A stretch of DNA of 64,000 nucleotides from Bordetella genomosp. 13 (GCF_002119665.1 NZ_CP021111.1:2728001-2792000), one strand, 5' to 3'. Shown: positions 24,899 to 34,031, counted from the stretch's first letter. Numbers and translations are program-made. The notes: generated by a model from the letters alone, not told the origin.

Positions 24899-26035
24899 AT
24901 GAACATCGCCATTCGAACGCTGTACCGCACCGGCCTGATGGTCGCGCTCGTGTCCCTGCTGGGCGCCTGCGCTTTCGCGCCGGGCATGCGCTATCAATCC
25001 GGTTTCCTGGTGGACCCCGCGGATCCGAATTCAAAGGTGGAGGTGAGCCAGATAACGCCCACGCTGGCCATGCAGGCGACTCGCGCGCGGCAGGTGCCGG
25101 TGAGCGACGACGTGCGCAAGCTGACCGGCAAGCCGCAGCCCTACGTCATCGGGCCGGGTGACATCATTTCTATCGTGGTCTGGGACCACCCGGAACTTGT
25201 GCTTCCGACTCAGACTTACAGCATCGGGACAGGTCCCACCGAGCTTTCGCTTGGAGACACTAGTGCCGGCATTCCGGGCTACCCCGTCTCGTCGGATGGC
25301 TACGTTCAGTTCCCGTATGTAGGCCTATTGAAGGTAGCCGGATTGACCGAGGTACAGATAAGGAACAGCCTCTTGCGCGGCCTGGCCGACTACATACCCG
25401 ATCCCCAGATCACGGTGCGCGTGCTAGGTTATCGCAGCAAGCGTGTCTATGTGGAAGGCGAGGTGAAAACCCCCGGACCGGCGCCCATCACCGACGTGCC
25501 GATGACGCTGCCGGAGGCGGTGAACCGGGCCGGGGGCTTGCTGCCGACAGCCGACCGCAGCCGCGTTTTCCTGACCCGCCACGGGCAGACCACGCGGCTG
25601 GACCTGCCCGCGCTGGAGGCGGCGGGCATAGACCAGACATCGATCCTGCTGCAGACGGGCGACATCGTGCGCGTGCAGGCTCGGAGCGACAACAAGGTGT
25701 ACGTGATGGGAGAAGTGACCACGCCCGCAGCGCTGACGATGCGCGACGGCGAACTCTCGCTGGGCGATGCGTTGGGTGAAGCCGGGGGGCCCAGCCAATT
25801 GACCAGTAACCCGGCGGACATCTACGTGGTGCGTGCGTTGCCCGACGCCCGGCCACAGGTGTTCCACCTGGACAGTTCGTCGCCGCAGGCACTGGCGGTG
25901 GCGCAGAAGTTCCCGCTGGAATCGAAGGACGTCGTGTTCGTCGATGCAGGCAATCTGGTGCGATGGAACCGCTTCATTTCGCTGCTGTTCCCGACCACAC
26001 AGACGGTTCAAACCGTGGATACCACCACGGAGTAA
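24899..26035 (+). CDS. wza: Wza-type outer-membrane polysaccharide export lipoprotein
   Basis: About 378 residues. Lipoprotein signal peptide with lipobox LLGAC (Cys24), then the polysaccharide export domain (YVIGPGDIISIVVWDHPELV, VSSDGYVQFPYVGLLKVAGL) and SLBB repeats (RVYVEGEVKTPGPAPI, KVYVMGEVTTPAALTM), ending with an amphipathic segment WNRFISLLFPTTQTV suited to the outer-membrane helical barrel. Forms the exit pore for the polymer with Wzc. The start is ATG 24899. Followed by wzc after 93 bp. Confidence 0.93.
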   Translation: MNIAIRTLYRTGLMVALVSLLGACAFAPGMRYQSGFLVDPADPNSKVEVSQITPTLAMQATRARQVPVSDDVRKLTGKPQPYVIGPGDIISIVVWDHPELVLPTQTYSIGTGPTELSLGDTSAGIPGYPVSSDGYVQFPYVGLLKVAGLTEVQIRNSLLRGLADYIPDPQITVRVLGYRSKRVYVEGEVKTPGPAPITDVPMTLPEAVNRAGGLLPTADRSRVFLTRHGQTTRLDLPALEAAGIDQTSILLQTGDIVRVQARSDNKVYVMGEVTTPAALTMRDGELSLGDALGEAGGPSQLTSNPADIYVVRALPDARPQVFHLDSSSPQALAVAQKFPLESKDVVFVDAGNLVRWNRFISLLFPTTQTVQTVDTTTE

Positions 26036-26128
26036 TGCCTTTCCCGCAGATGCCGACAGTCACGGCCTGCGAGCCGTGGCATGCGACGGTAGACCCGCAT
26101 GCGGTTCCTTCTTCATAGCGAGTCGACA

Positions 26129-28381
26129 ATGAAGCAGCATCCTCTCCAGCTCGAGTACACCGAAGGCCGCGCGCCCGAAACACCGATGATGTCGTACATG
26201 GACGTCCTGCTGGCCAACCGGCTGGTCATCGCGACGATGGCCGTGCTGGCGATACTGGCGGGCGCCGTGTATTACCTGCTCACCCCTCCCGTCTACCAAT
26301 CCGACATCGCGGTGCAGGTGGAGGAAGAGACCCCCACCGCGGCAAAAAGCATCCTGGGCGACGTGTCCGCCATCTTCGACGTCAAGCAGGCCGCCTCCGG
26401 AGAAATGGAGATCCTGCGATCGCGCCTGGTCGTGGGGCAGGCGGTCGACGCCTTCCGCCTGTACGTGCAGGCCAGGCCCGACTACTTCCCCGTGATAGGC
26501 GAGTGGATCGCCAAGCGCCGCGACAACCTCGGGCTGCCGCCCGCATGGACGGACGCGCTGCCCGGCCGCTACGCCTGGGGCGGCGAGCGCATCGTCGTGG
26601 GGCACATCGACGTTCCCGACGCCCTGCAGGGCAAGAAGCTGCGAGTCGTGGCGCTGGCATCCGGCATGTACGAGCTGGTCGACCCGGTCAACAAGATGCG
26701 TTTCGAGGGACTGGTGGGCCGGCCCGAACGCTTCGAAGTGCCGGGCGGCGCGATCGAGATACAGATCGACACGCTGGAGGCCAGGCCCGAGACGCATTTC
26801 TCGGTGGTGCGCAATTCGCGCCTGGAGGCCATCGGCGCCCTGCAGGAGCGGATGGGCATCTTCGAACGCGGCCGCCAGTCCAACGTGATCGGCGTGACGC
26901 TGCAAGGCAGCGACCCCACGCTGACGGCGGCGGTGCTCAACGAGATCGGCCAGGTCTATGTGCAGCAGAACACCAACCGCAAGACCGCGCAGGCGGAGAA
27001 GTCGCTGACGTTCCTGGACCAGCAGTTGCCGATCCTGAAGAAGCAGCTCGAGGATTCCGAGTCGCGCTACAACGCCCTGCGCAACGCTCGCGGCACCATC
27101 GACCTGGGCGAGGAGGCCAAGCTGGTGCTGGGCCAATCCGTCGAGGCGCAGAACCGCATCTTCGAACTGCGGGCGCGGCGCCAGGAACTGGCCACGCGCT
27201 TCGCGCGCTCGCATCCCGGCATCGAGGCCGTCGATCGCCAGATCGCGTCGCTGCAAGGCGACCTGAACAAGCTCAACGCCAGGATCCGCGAACTGCCCGA
27301 CCTGGAACAGGACGTGGTGCGGCTGACCCGCGACGTGAAGGTCAGCACCGACCTGTACACCGCCCTGCTGAACAATGCGCAGCAGCTGCGCATGATACGC
27401 GCGGGCAAGGTCGGCAACGTGCGCGTGGTGGACACGGCGCTGCCCGCCGAGCGGCCTCTCAGCCCGAAGGCCCCCATGGTGTTCGGCGTGGCGTTGCTGG
27501 CCGGCCTGGTGCTGGGCGTCATCATCGCCTTCGTGCGCAACGCGATGTTCGGCGGCCTGACGGACCCCGACGAGATCGAGCGCTATACCGGCCTGCCCGT
27601 GCTGGCCACCGTGCCGTTCAGCGAACTGCAGAGCCGCCTGTGGCGGCGCGCGCGGCGCAAGAACTCGCGCATACCGGCACTGCTGGCGCAGAGCAACGGC
27701 AGTACGCCGCCCATCGAGAGTTTGCGAAGTTTCCGCACGGTGCTGCAGGTGGCGATGCGCGACGCGCCCAACAACGTCGTGGTGTTCACCGGACCGATAC
27801 CGGGAGTGGGCAAGTCGTTCCTGTCGGCCAACTTCGCCTTCATCCAGGCGGCCGTAGGCAAGCGCGTCCTGCTGATCGACGCGGACTTCCGGCGCGGCGC
27901 CCTGAACCGCTATTTCGCCACGCCGGCGGAGAACGGCCTGTTCGAGGTCCTGGCCGGCGCAATCCCGCTGGCCAGCGCGACGCGGCGCAACGTGATGAAC
28001 GGCGTGGACTTCATCCCCACGGGCAAGGTCACATTCGACCCGTCGGAACTGTTGGCGTCGGAAAGGTTCAGCGCATGCCTGCGCAGCCTGGGCGACGACT
28101 ACGACCTGATCATCGTCGACACGGCTCCGGTGCTGTCGTCCTCCGGCGCGGCCGTGGTCGGCGCGCACGCCTCCACCGTCATGCTGGTGGTGCGCTCGGG
28201 CATGAACACCGTGGGCGAGATCCGAGAGGCCGCCAAGCGGCTCGAGCAGGTGGGCGCCCCCCTGGCCGGCGTCGTCTTCAACGGCCTGAAACTGCAGTCG
28301 CCGCGACTGGGCTATCGACCGAAGTACGGACGGTATCGGTACTCGCGCGCTTCTTACTACTACGGCGATGGACAGCCCTAG
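26129..28381 (+). CDS. wzc: Wzc-type tyrosine autokinase / chain-length regulator
   Basis: About 750 residues. N-terminal membrane helix (RLVIATMAVLAILAGAVYYL), large periplasmic Wzz/GNVR domain with coiled coil, second helix (FGVALLAGLVLGVIIAFVRN), then the BY-kinase: Walker A FTGPIPGVGKSFLSANFA, A' VLLIDADFRRGALNRYF, Walker B DYDLIIVDTAPVLSS, and a tyrosine-rich tail with YGRYRYSRASYYYGDGQP for autophosphorylation. It controls polymer length and export with Wza. The start is ATG 26129; ATG 26099 is an alternative. No wzb-like phosphatase gene is adjacent. Confidence 0.92.
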   Translation: MKQHPLQLEYTEGRAPETPMMSYMDVLLANRLVIATMAVLAILAGAVYYLLTPPVYQSDIAVQVEEETPTAAKSILGDVSAIFDVKQAASGEMEILRSRLVVGQAVDAFRLYVQARPDYFPVIGEWIAKRRDNLGLPPAWTDALPGRYAWGGERIVVGHIDVPDALQGKKLRVVALASGMYELVDPVNKMRFEGLVGRPERFEVPGGAIEIQIDTLEARPETHFSVVRNSRLEAIGALQERMGIFERGRQSNVIGVTLQGSDPTLTAAVLNEIGQVYVQQNTNRKTAQAEKSLTFLDQQLPILKKQLEDSESRYNALRNARGTIDLGEEAKLVLGQSVEAQNRIFELRARRQELATRFARSHPGIEAVDRQIASLQGDLNKLNARIRELPDLEQDVVRLTRDVKVSTDLYTALLNNAQQLRMIRAGKVGNVRVVDTALPAERPLSPKAPMVFGVALLAGLVLGVIIAFVRNAMFGGLTDPDEIERYTGLPVLATVPFSELQSRLWRRARRKNSRIPALLAQSNGSTPPIESLRSFRTVLQVAMRDAPNNVVVFTGPIPGVGKSFLSANFAFIQAAVGKRVLLIDADFRRGALNRYFATPAENGLFEVLAGAIPLASATRRNVMNGVDFIPTGKVTFDPSELLASERFSACLRSLGDDYDLIIVDTAPVLSSSGAAVVGAHASTVMLVVRSGMNTVGEIREAAKRLEQVGAPLAGVVFNGLKLQSPRLGYRPKYGRYRYSRASYYYGDGQP

Positions 28382-28397
28382 CGCCGCGAGGAACGCC

Positions 28398-29798
28398 ATG
28401 ACGACGAGCGACGTCCCGGCCCCGCTCGAGTTCGCGCCTGCGGTCTTCCATGAGGACGAGGTGCGGGGCCGCGTGGGCGTGGAGATCGACCACCGTTTCG
28501 CGCATGCCTTCGGACAGGCCGTGGGCAGCCGCGCGATGCAATCCCAGTGCCGGGCCGTGGTCGTGGGCCGGGATGCCCGCCTGAGCAGCGTGGAGCTGGC
28601 GGCCGCGCTGCAGGCCGGCATACGGGCCACCGGCATGGACGTCATCGACATCGGCATGGCGGCCACGCCCATGGCGTGGTTCGCCGCGCGCCTCACCGAG
28701 ACCGGCGCCGCCGTGTCGGTCACCGGAGGCCACGACGACGAGGGCTACAACGGGTTCAAGGTCATGCTGAACGGCGTCGTCCTAGGCGGACCGGCGCTGC
28801 GCGCGCTGCTGGAACGCGCGCCCCCGCGGCGCGGCGGCCGGCATGGCACGGCGGGCACGCGCGCGCAGATCGATGCGGCGCGCTGCTATGCGTCTCGGCT
28901 GGCCGGCGACGTGCACCTGGCGCGCACCATGAAAGTGGCGCTGGACTGCGGCAATGGCGTGGCCGGCATGGCGGCGGCCGAAGTGCTGGGCGAAGTGGGA
29001 TGCGAGTTGATCGAACGGCCGGAAGAGGTCATGGGGCGGACGGAGAACGGCTACCATGGCGAACCCAACCGGCTGCTGGCGCTGGCTGCCTATCTGCGCT
29101 ACGCCGACTGCGAGCTCGGCCTGTGGCTGGATGGCGACGGCGACCGCATCGGCGTGGTCAGCCGCTCGGGCGTCGTCATCGGCGCCGACCGCCTTACCCT
29201 GCTGCTGGCGCGCGACATGCTGCGCCACCGGGCAGGGGCGCGCATCATCCACGACGTGGGCAGCAGCCGCAACCTGTCGCGCGAGATCCGCGAACGGGGC
29301 GGCACCCCGCTGATGTGCCGCAGCGGCGAAGTGCGCATCGCGGGACGCATGCGCGAATCCGGAGCGCTGCTTTCCGGCGAGCTGAATGGCCGCATCCGCT
29401 TTCGCGATCGCTGGTACGGCCATAGCGACGGCCTGTATGCCGCGGCCCGGCTGCTCGAGATCCTGTCGCGCAGCGAGGATGCCAGCGCGACGCTGGACGC
29501 CCTGCCCCAGGCCTGCGCGACGCCGGAGCTGCGTCTTGAGATGAAGGAAGGCGAGCCGGACCGCCTGGTCGAGGCCGTACGGACGCAGGGCGCATTCCGC
29601 GGGGCTCGCGACGTCATCCACGTGGAAGGCCTGCGGGTCGAGTACGACGACGGCTTCGGCCTGGTGCGGCCGTCTCACTCAGGATCCGCCCTCGTGCTGC
29701 GCTTCGAGGGCGACAACGGCATGGCGCTGTCGCGCATCCAGGAAGACTTCCGGCGCCAGCTGCTGAGCGCCTCGCCCGAGCTGCAGCTGCCGTTCTGA
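28398..29798 (+). CDS. Phosphomannomutase/phosphoglucomutase homologue lacking the catalytic serine
   Basis: About 466 residues, alpha-D-phosphohexomutase family (ManB/AlgC), expected to interconvert mannose-6-phosphate and mannose-1-phosphate. The metal loop is intact (LWLDGDGDRIGVVSRSG). However the phosphoserine loop, normally TGSHNP, reads VTGGHDDEGYNGFK, with Gly111 where the phosphorylated Ser belongs, and the sugar loop is GELNG instead of GEMSG. The start is ATG 28398 with AGGAA upstream, 16 bp after wzc. Either inactive, mechanistically altered, or regulatory. If inactive, the locus needs a mutase from elsewhere. Confidence 0.82.
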   Translation: MTTSDVPAPLEFAPAVFHEDEVRGRVGVEIDHRFAHAFGQAVGSRAMQSQCRAVVVGRDARLSSVELAAALQAGIRATGMDVIDIGMAATPMAWFAARLTETGAAVSVTGGHDDEGYNGFKVMLNGVVLGGPALRALLERAPPRRGGRHGTAGTRAQIDAARCYASRLAGDVHLARTMKVALDCGNGVAGMAAAEVLGEVGCELIERPEEVMGRTENGYHGEPNRLLALAAYLRYADCELGLWLDGDGDRIGVVSRSGVVIGADRLTLLLARDMLRHRAGARIIHDVGSSRNLSREIRERGGTPLMCRSGEVRIAGRMRESGALLSGELNGRIRFRDRWYGHSDGLYAAARLLEILSRSEDASATLDALPQACATPELRLEMKEGEPDRLVEAVRTQGAFRGARDVIHVEGLRVEYDDGFGLVRPSHSGSALVLRFEGDNGMALSRIQEDFRRQLLSASPELQLPF

Positions 29799-29989
29799 GC
29801 CGGCGCCGCGCGCCCGCGGCCCGGCATCTGGTGCAAACCCTGCCCTGACACGGCCGGGGCCGCGGCGTACACTGCCCGCCACATGCCGCGCGCACGACGC
29901 GGCCACAACGACATCCCAGGGGAATGCAGGTTGGCGCGGCCGTGCGCGGGCACCGCCGCGCGCGCCGCGGCCCCTGCATAGGGCATCGC

Positions 29990-31129
29990 ATGTTCGCCGA
30001 CCTGAATCACCTGTCGCACCACGCGGCGTGGCGACGCCAGCTCGAAATGCTGCTGGAGTCCGCCGGCTTCGGCATCTACGGCATCGACCTGCGCGGACGC
30101 TGCATCTTCATCAACGGCGCCGGCGCGGCCCTGCTGGGCTACACGCCCGACGAGGTCATCGGGCGCAACATGCACTATCTCATCCATCACTCGCACGCCG
30201 ATGCGCAGCTGATGCCGGTGCACGACTGCCGCATCTTCATGGCGTTTCGCGATGGACGCGGCGTGCAGGTCGACGACGAGGTGCTGTGGCGGCGCGACGG
30301 CAGCAGTTTCCCGGCCGAGTACGCGTCGTACCCCATCCGCGACAACGAACAGGTGGTCGGCGCCGTCGTCACGTTCGCCGACATCTCCGAGCGCAAGCGC
30401 ATCGAGCGCGAGCTGCATGCCACCCACGCGCTGCTGGAGCGCCGCGTGGACGAACGCACCGCCGAACTCAGCCGCGCGCACGAGTCGCTGCGCCGTCTCA
30501 CCGCGCATCTGAGCACGCTGCGCGAAGAAGAACGGGCGCGCATCGCGCGCAACATCCACGACGAACTCGGCGCCTCGTTCACGGCGCTGCAGTTCGACCT
30601 GAACTGGCTGGCGCGGCGCCTGCCCGACGAACCGGCGCTGCAGCAGAACCTGCGGCGCATGATAGAGGTCACCACCAATGCGGTCGACGCCACGCGCCGC
30701 ATTCTCAACGACCTGCGTCCCGTGGTGCTGGACCACCTGGGCCTGTGGGCCGCGCTCGAGGCCCTGATGCAGGACCTGCGGGACCGCAGCGGCCTGGCTT
30801 GCCGCTACGTCTGTTCGCCAGCCGCCGAGCGGCTGCGGCTGGGTCGTGCCGCCGAGATCGAGGTCTACCGCATCGTCCAGGAACTGCTGACCAATGTGCA
30901 GCGCCACGCGGGCGCAAGCCGGGTCGACATGACCATCGCCATCCGCCAGGACGTCCTCGAGCTGGCGGTGGAGGACGATGGCGTCGGCCTGCCCGCGCAG
31001 CCGCCGTCCACGCAGTCGTTCGGCATACTCGGCATGCACGAGCGGGCGCGCGCCATCGGCGCCGCGCTGGCGCTGGACAGCGCACCGGGCGCGGGCACGC
31101 GCGCCAGCCTGCGCATCGGCGGCTTCTGA
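29990..31129 (+). CDS. PAS-domain sensor histidine kinase (NarX/DegS-like HisKA_3)
   Basis: About 379 residues, no membrane segment. A PAS domain (about 17-133: MLLESAGFGIYGIDLRGRC, NGAGAALLGYTPDEVIGRN) is followed by a coiled coil (ERKRIERELHATHALLERRV), the HisKA_3 dimerisation helix with phospho-acceptor His190 in RIARNIHDELGASF, and an HATPase domain (VYRIVQELLTNVQRHAGA, EDDGVGLPA, GILGMHERARAIGAAL). The start is ATG 29990; the earlier in-frame ATG 29924 has its SD too close. It is 62 bp before the response regulator and upstream of the cyanate genes, which it may control. Confidence 0.88.
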   Translation: MFADLNHLSHHAAWRRQLEMLLESAGFGIYGIDLRGRCIFINGAGAALLGYTPDEVIGRNMHYLIHHSHADAQLMPVHDCRIFMAFRDGRGVQVDDEVLWRRDGSSFPAEYASYPIRDNEQVVGAVVTFADISERKRIERELHATHALLERRVDERTAELSRAHESLRRLTAHLSTLREEERARIARNIHDELGASFTALQFDLNWLARRLPDEPALQQNLRRMIEVTTNAVDATRRILNDLRPVVLDHLGLWAALEALMQDLRDRSGLACRYVCSPAAERLRLGRAAEIEVYRIVQELLTNVQRHAGASRVDMTIAIRQDVLELAVEDDGVGLPAQPPSTQSFGILGMHERARAIGAALALDSAPGAGTRASLRIGGF

Positions 31130-31191
31130 CGTAGCCAGCCTGGCGGCGGATTGAGCACACCGTTCTTCATCACGTTCCACCCGACCCTTCC

Positions 31192-31830
31192 ATGTCCCTG
31201 CACATCCTGATCGTCGACGACCATCTCATCATCCGCCGCGGGCTGGCGCGGCTGCTGGCCGAAGATACTCGCATCGCCCGCGTCGACGAGGCCGCCGACG
31301 GCCCGGCCGCCCTCCGTGCCCTGCGCTCGGCCCACTACGACGCCATGGTGCTGGACGTGGCGCTGGGTGAGCGCGACGGGCTCGACCTGCTGAAGACAGT
31401 GCGCGCCGAGCATCCGCGCGTGGGCGTGGTCATGCTGTCGGTCTATCCCGAGGCGCAGTTCGCGGTGCGGGCGCTGCGTGCGGGTGCGCAGGCCTATCTC
31501 AACAAGGGCTGCGATCCCGAGGCGCTGATGGGAGCGCTGGTCAATGCGGCCCAGGGCCGCCCGTACGTCACCCCGGCCGTGGCCGACCTGCTGGCGCGGA
31601 ACGTGCGCCACGACAACGGGCAGGCGCCGCACGAGGCCCTGTCCGACCGGGAGTTCCAGGTGCTGCAGCTGCTGGTGGCCGGCAAGTCGGTATCGGCCAT
31701 CGGCGAACAGCTCTCGCTGTCGGCCAACACCATCTCCACCTACCGCGCCCGCATTTTCGACAAGTTGGGCGTGCGCACGCTGGTGGAACTGATCGGCTAC
31801 GCGCGCCAGCACCATCTGGGTGCGAATTAA
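31192..31830 (+). CDS. NarL/FixJ-family response regulator
   Basis: A 212-residue regulator with an intact receiver (HILIVDDHLIIRRGLARLL; acceptor Asp55 in YDAMVLDVALGERDG; lysine in AYLNKGCDPEAL) and a C-terminal LuxR helix-turn-helix (LSDREFQVLQLLVAGKSVSA, SANTISTYRARIFDKLGV). Partner of the histidine kinase just upstream. It lies 147 bp before the DJ-1-like gene that leads the cyanate unit, which makes that unit its likely target (inference). Confidence 0.92.
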   Translation: MSLHILIVDDHLIIRRGLARLLAEDTRIARVDEAADGPAALRALRSAHYDAMVLDVALGERDGLDLLKTVRAEHPRVGVVMLSVYPEAQFAVRALRAGAQAYLNKGCDPEALMGALVNAAQGRPYVTPAVADLLARNVRHDNGQAPHEALSDREFQVLQLLVAGKSVSAIGEQLSLSANTISTYRARIFDKLGVRTLVELIGYARQHHLGAN

Positions 31831-31874
31831 CGCCGGCCGGCCGCGCGCCGCACCACGCCGGGGCGCCTGCGGCA

Positions 31875-31900
31875 CCGCGTAGTGCGGGCACTACACGCGG
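31875..31900. promoter_or_regulatory. Imperfect dyad before the cyanate unit
   Basis: The segment CCGCGTAGTG-CGGG-CACTAC followed by ACGCGG can fold into a stem (GTAGTG/CACTAC with outer CCGC/GCGG pairs and a 2-base bulge). It lies between the response-regulator stop (31830) and the DJ-1-like gene (31978). No T tract follows. It could be an operator for the upstream regulator or a weak transcript-end structure. Confidence 0.3.
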
Positions 31901-31977
31901 ATCATGGAAAGCGGGATACCGGGCCCGCCGGCCCGCGCGCATCATCTGTTCCACCGATCAATCGCTGCCACGGACAG

Positions 31978-32661
31978 ATGAGAATCTCCGGCTTCCGCCT
32001 GGGCGTCTACGTATACCGCGACGCCGAAGTCCTCGACTACGCCGCACCCTATGGCGTGCTGTCGGTCGCGCGGCGCTTCGATCCCGAGATCGACGTCCGC
32101 GCCATCGGCGACAGCCTGCAGGCGGTCAGCACGGCCAGCGGGCTGACGATACTGCCCTCCTGCGCGCTGGCCGACGCGCCGGCGATCGACGCCCTGCTGG
32201 TGCCGGGCGGACCGGGGGCCCGGCAGCAGATGCACAACCGCAGGCTGCACCGCTACATCGCCTCGCTGCCGGCCACTTGCCTGTTGGCCAGCACCGGCTC
32301 GGGCGCTTGGGTCTATGCCGCCATGGGACTGCTGGACGGCCATGCGGCCACCAGCCGCAAGGAGCCCGACCGCGTCGAGGCCTCGCACCTGGGCTGTCCG
32401 CCCATCGACAGGCTGGCCATGCTGGCCCCGGCCTGCCGCACGCAGCGCGCCCGCATCGTGGACAGCGGCCGCTTCGTCAGCGCGGGCGGCCCGTCCGCCG
32501 CCACCGACCTGGGCATGCACCTGCTGCGCCGGGCGGGCTATTCGGACGCGCTGCTCGACGAGATCGCCCGCGTGCTGGAGTACCGCCACGCCTACGAGCT
32601 GTACCGCGAGGACGTCGAATACGCCGCGCCCGCACCCGAATCCCTTCCGCAACCCCTCTGA
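31978..32661 (+). CDS. DJ-1/PfpI-superfamily protein lacking the nucleophilic cysteine
   Basis: About 227 residues, similar to the amidotransferase-like N-terminal domain of AraC-type GlxA regulators and to isonitrile-hydratase-like proteins, but with no DNA-binding domain. Fold markers are LGVYVYRDAEVLDYAAPYGV, DALLVPGGPGARQQM and AMGLLDGHAATSRKEP. The nucleophile elbow, usually SVCTGA, is ASTGSGA, with Gly in place of Cys, so classical catalysis is unlikely. The start is ATG 31978. It is followed after 17 bp by the importer genes; perhaps a ligand sensor. Role uncertain. Confidence 0.72.
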   Translation: MRISGFRLGVYVYRDAEVLDYAAPYGVLSVARRFDPEIDVRAIGDSLQAVSTASGLTILPSCALADAPAIDALLVPGGPGARQQMHNRRLHRYIASLPATCLLASTGSGAWVYAAMGLLDGHAATSRKEPDRVEASHLGCPPIDRLAMLAPACRTQRARIVDSGRFVSAGGPSAATDLGMHLLRRAGYSDALLDEIARVLEYRHAYELYREDVEYAAPAPESLPQPL

Positions 32662-32678
32662 CACCGCCGGAGTCCGCC

Positions 32679-34031
32679 ATGTCTCTGTTTCGCAATCCCT
32701 TCGATGCCCGCGCCCGCCTGGGCTGCGCCTGCGGGCGCCACGCCAGCGCCGCCGAACACGACCAGGCCCTGTCGGGACAGGCGGCGCAGGACCGCGCGGT
32801 GGAAAGCGCGGTGATGCGCGCGCTGTTCCCCGACGACGCGCTGCGCCGCCGCTTCCTGCGCGCCGTGGGCTCGGGCACCGCGCTGGCGGCGGTGGCTACG
32901 CTGTTCCCGCTGGCCGCGGCGAAGGAAGCCTTCGCCCAGACGACCGGGCCGCTGGAGAAGCAGAAGCTGAAGGTGGGCTTCATCCCAATCACTTGCGCCA
33001 CGCCCATCATCATGGCGCACCCCATGGGCTTCTACGCCAAGCAGGGCCTGGACGTCGAGGTGGTGAAGACGGCCGGCTGGGCGCTGATCCGCGACAAGGC
33101 GCTGTCGGGCGAGTACGACGCGGCCCACATGCTGTCGCCCATGCCGCTGGCCATGTCGCTGGGCGCCGGCACCACCAGCGCCACGCCGTGGACCATGCCG
33201 GCGGTGGAGAACATCAACGGCCAGGCCATCACCCTGTCGGTCCGCCACAAGGACAAGCGCGATCCCAAGAGCTGGAAGGGCTTCAAGCTGGCCGTGCCGT
33301 TCGACTATTCGATGCACAACTACCTGCTGCGCTACTACCTGGCCGAGCATGGCATCGATCCCGACACGGACGTGCAGATCCGTTCGGTGCCTCCGCCCGA
33401 GATGGTGGCCAACCTGCGCGCGAACAACATCGACGGATTCCTTGCGCCCGACCCGGTGAACCAGCGCGCGGTATACGACGGCGTGGGCTTCATTCACATA
33501 CTGTCCAAGAACATCTGGGACGGCCATCCCTGCTGCGCCTTCTCGGCCAGCAAGCAGTTCGTCACCAGCATGCCCAACACCTACCAGGCTCTGCTGAAGG
33601 CCATCATCGAGGCCACGGCCTACGCGCGCCAACCCGCCAACCGCAAGGAGATCGCCGCCGCCATCTCCACGCCGAACTACCTGAACCAGCCCGTCACCGT
33701 GGTGGAGCAGGTGCTGACCGGCACCTTCGCCGACGGCCTGGGCAATGTGCTGAACGTGCCGGACCGCATCGACTTCGATCCCATGCCCTGGCAGTCCTTC
33801 GCGGTATGGATCCTCACGCAGATGAAGCGCTGGGGGCAGGTCAAGGGCGACGTGGACTACGCCAAGGTGGCCAGCGAGGTGTTTCTTGCCACCGATGCCG
33901 TGCGCCTGATGCGCGAGGCGGGGCTGACGCCGCCGTCCGCCACCACGAAGACCTTCTCGGTGATGGGCAAGCCGTTCGATGCGACGCAACCCGAGGCCTA
34001 CCTCGCCAGCTTCCCCATCCGGAGGGCCTGA
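32679..34031 (+). CDS. ABC transporter substrate-binding protein, NrtA/CmpA/CynA type, Tat-exported
   Basis: About 450 residues. An unusual 60-residue N-terminal extension containing LGCACGRHASAAEHD precedes a twin-arginine signal (LRRRFLRAVGSGTALAAVA, cleavage near AFAQ). The mature part is a nitrate/bicarbonate/cyanate-type binding domain (KLKVGFIPITCATPIIMAHP, GYDAAHMLSPMPLAM-like EYDAAHMLSPMPLAMSLG, PPPEMVANLRANNIDGFLA). Linked by TGATG to the permease gene and followed by an ATPase and cyanase, so cyanate is the likely ligand (CynA). Nitrate-type ligands cannot be excluded. Confidence 0.87.
   Translation: MSLFRNPFDARARLGCACGRHASAAEHDQALSGQAAQDRAVESAVMRALFPDDALRRRFLRAVGSGTALAAVATLFPLAAAKEAFAQTTGPLEKQKLKVGFIPITCATPIIMAHPMGFYAKQGLDVEVVKTAGWALIRDKALSGEYDAAHMLSPMPLAMSLGAGTTSATPWTMPAVENINGQAITLSVRHKDKRDPKSWKGFKLAVPFDYSMHNYLLRYYLAEHGIDPDTDVQIRSVPPPEMVANLRANNIDGFLAPDPVNQRAVYDGVGFIHILSKNIWDGHPCCAFSASKQFVTSMPNTYQALLKAIIEATAYARQPANRKEIAAAISTPNYLNQPVTVVEQVLTGTFADGLGNVLNVPDRIDFDPMPWQSFAVWILTQMKRWGQVKGDVDYAKVASEVFLATDAVRLMREAGLTPPSATTKTFSVMGKPFDATQPEAYLASFPIRRA

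Noticed and set aside
26060..28723. Very long open frame antisense to wzc
   Set aside because: It mirrors the real wzc reading frame in GC-rich DNA; the product is His/Gln/Arg/Val-rich with no domain, whereas wzc on the plus strand has all kinase motifs.
31978..32661. AraC/GlxA-type regulator
   Set aside because: Only the amidotransferase-like domain is present; the gene ends before any AraC helix-turn-helix.
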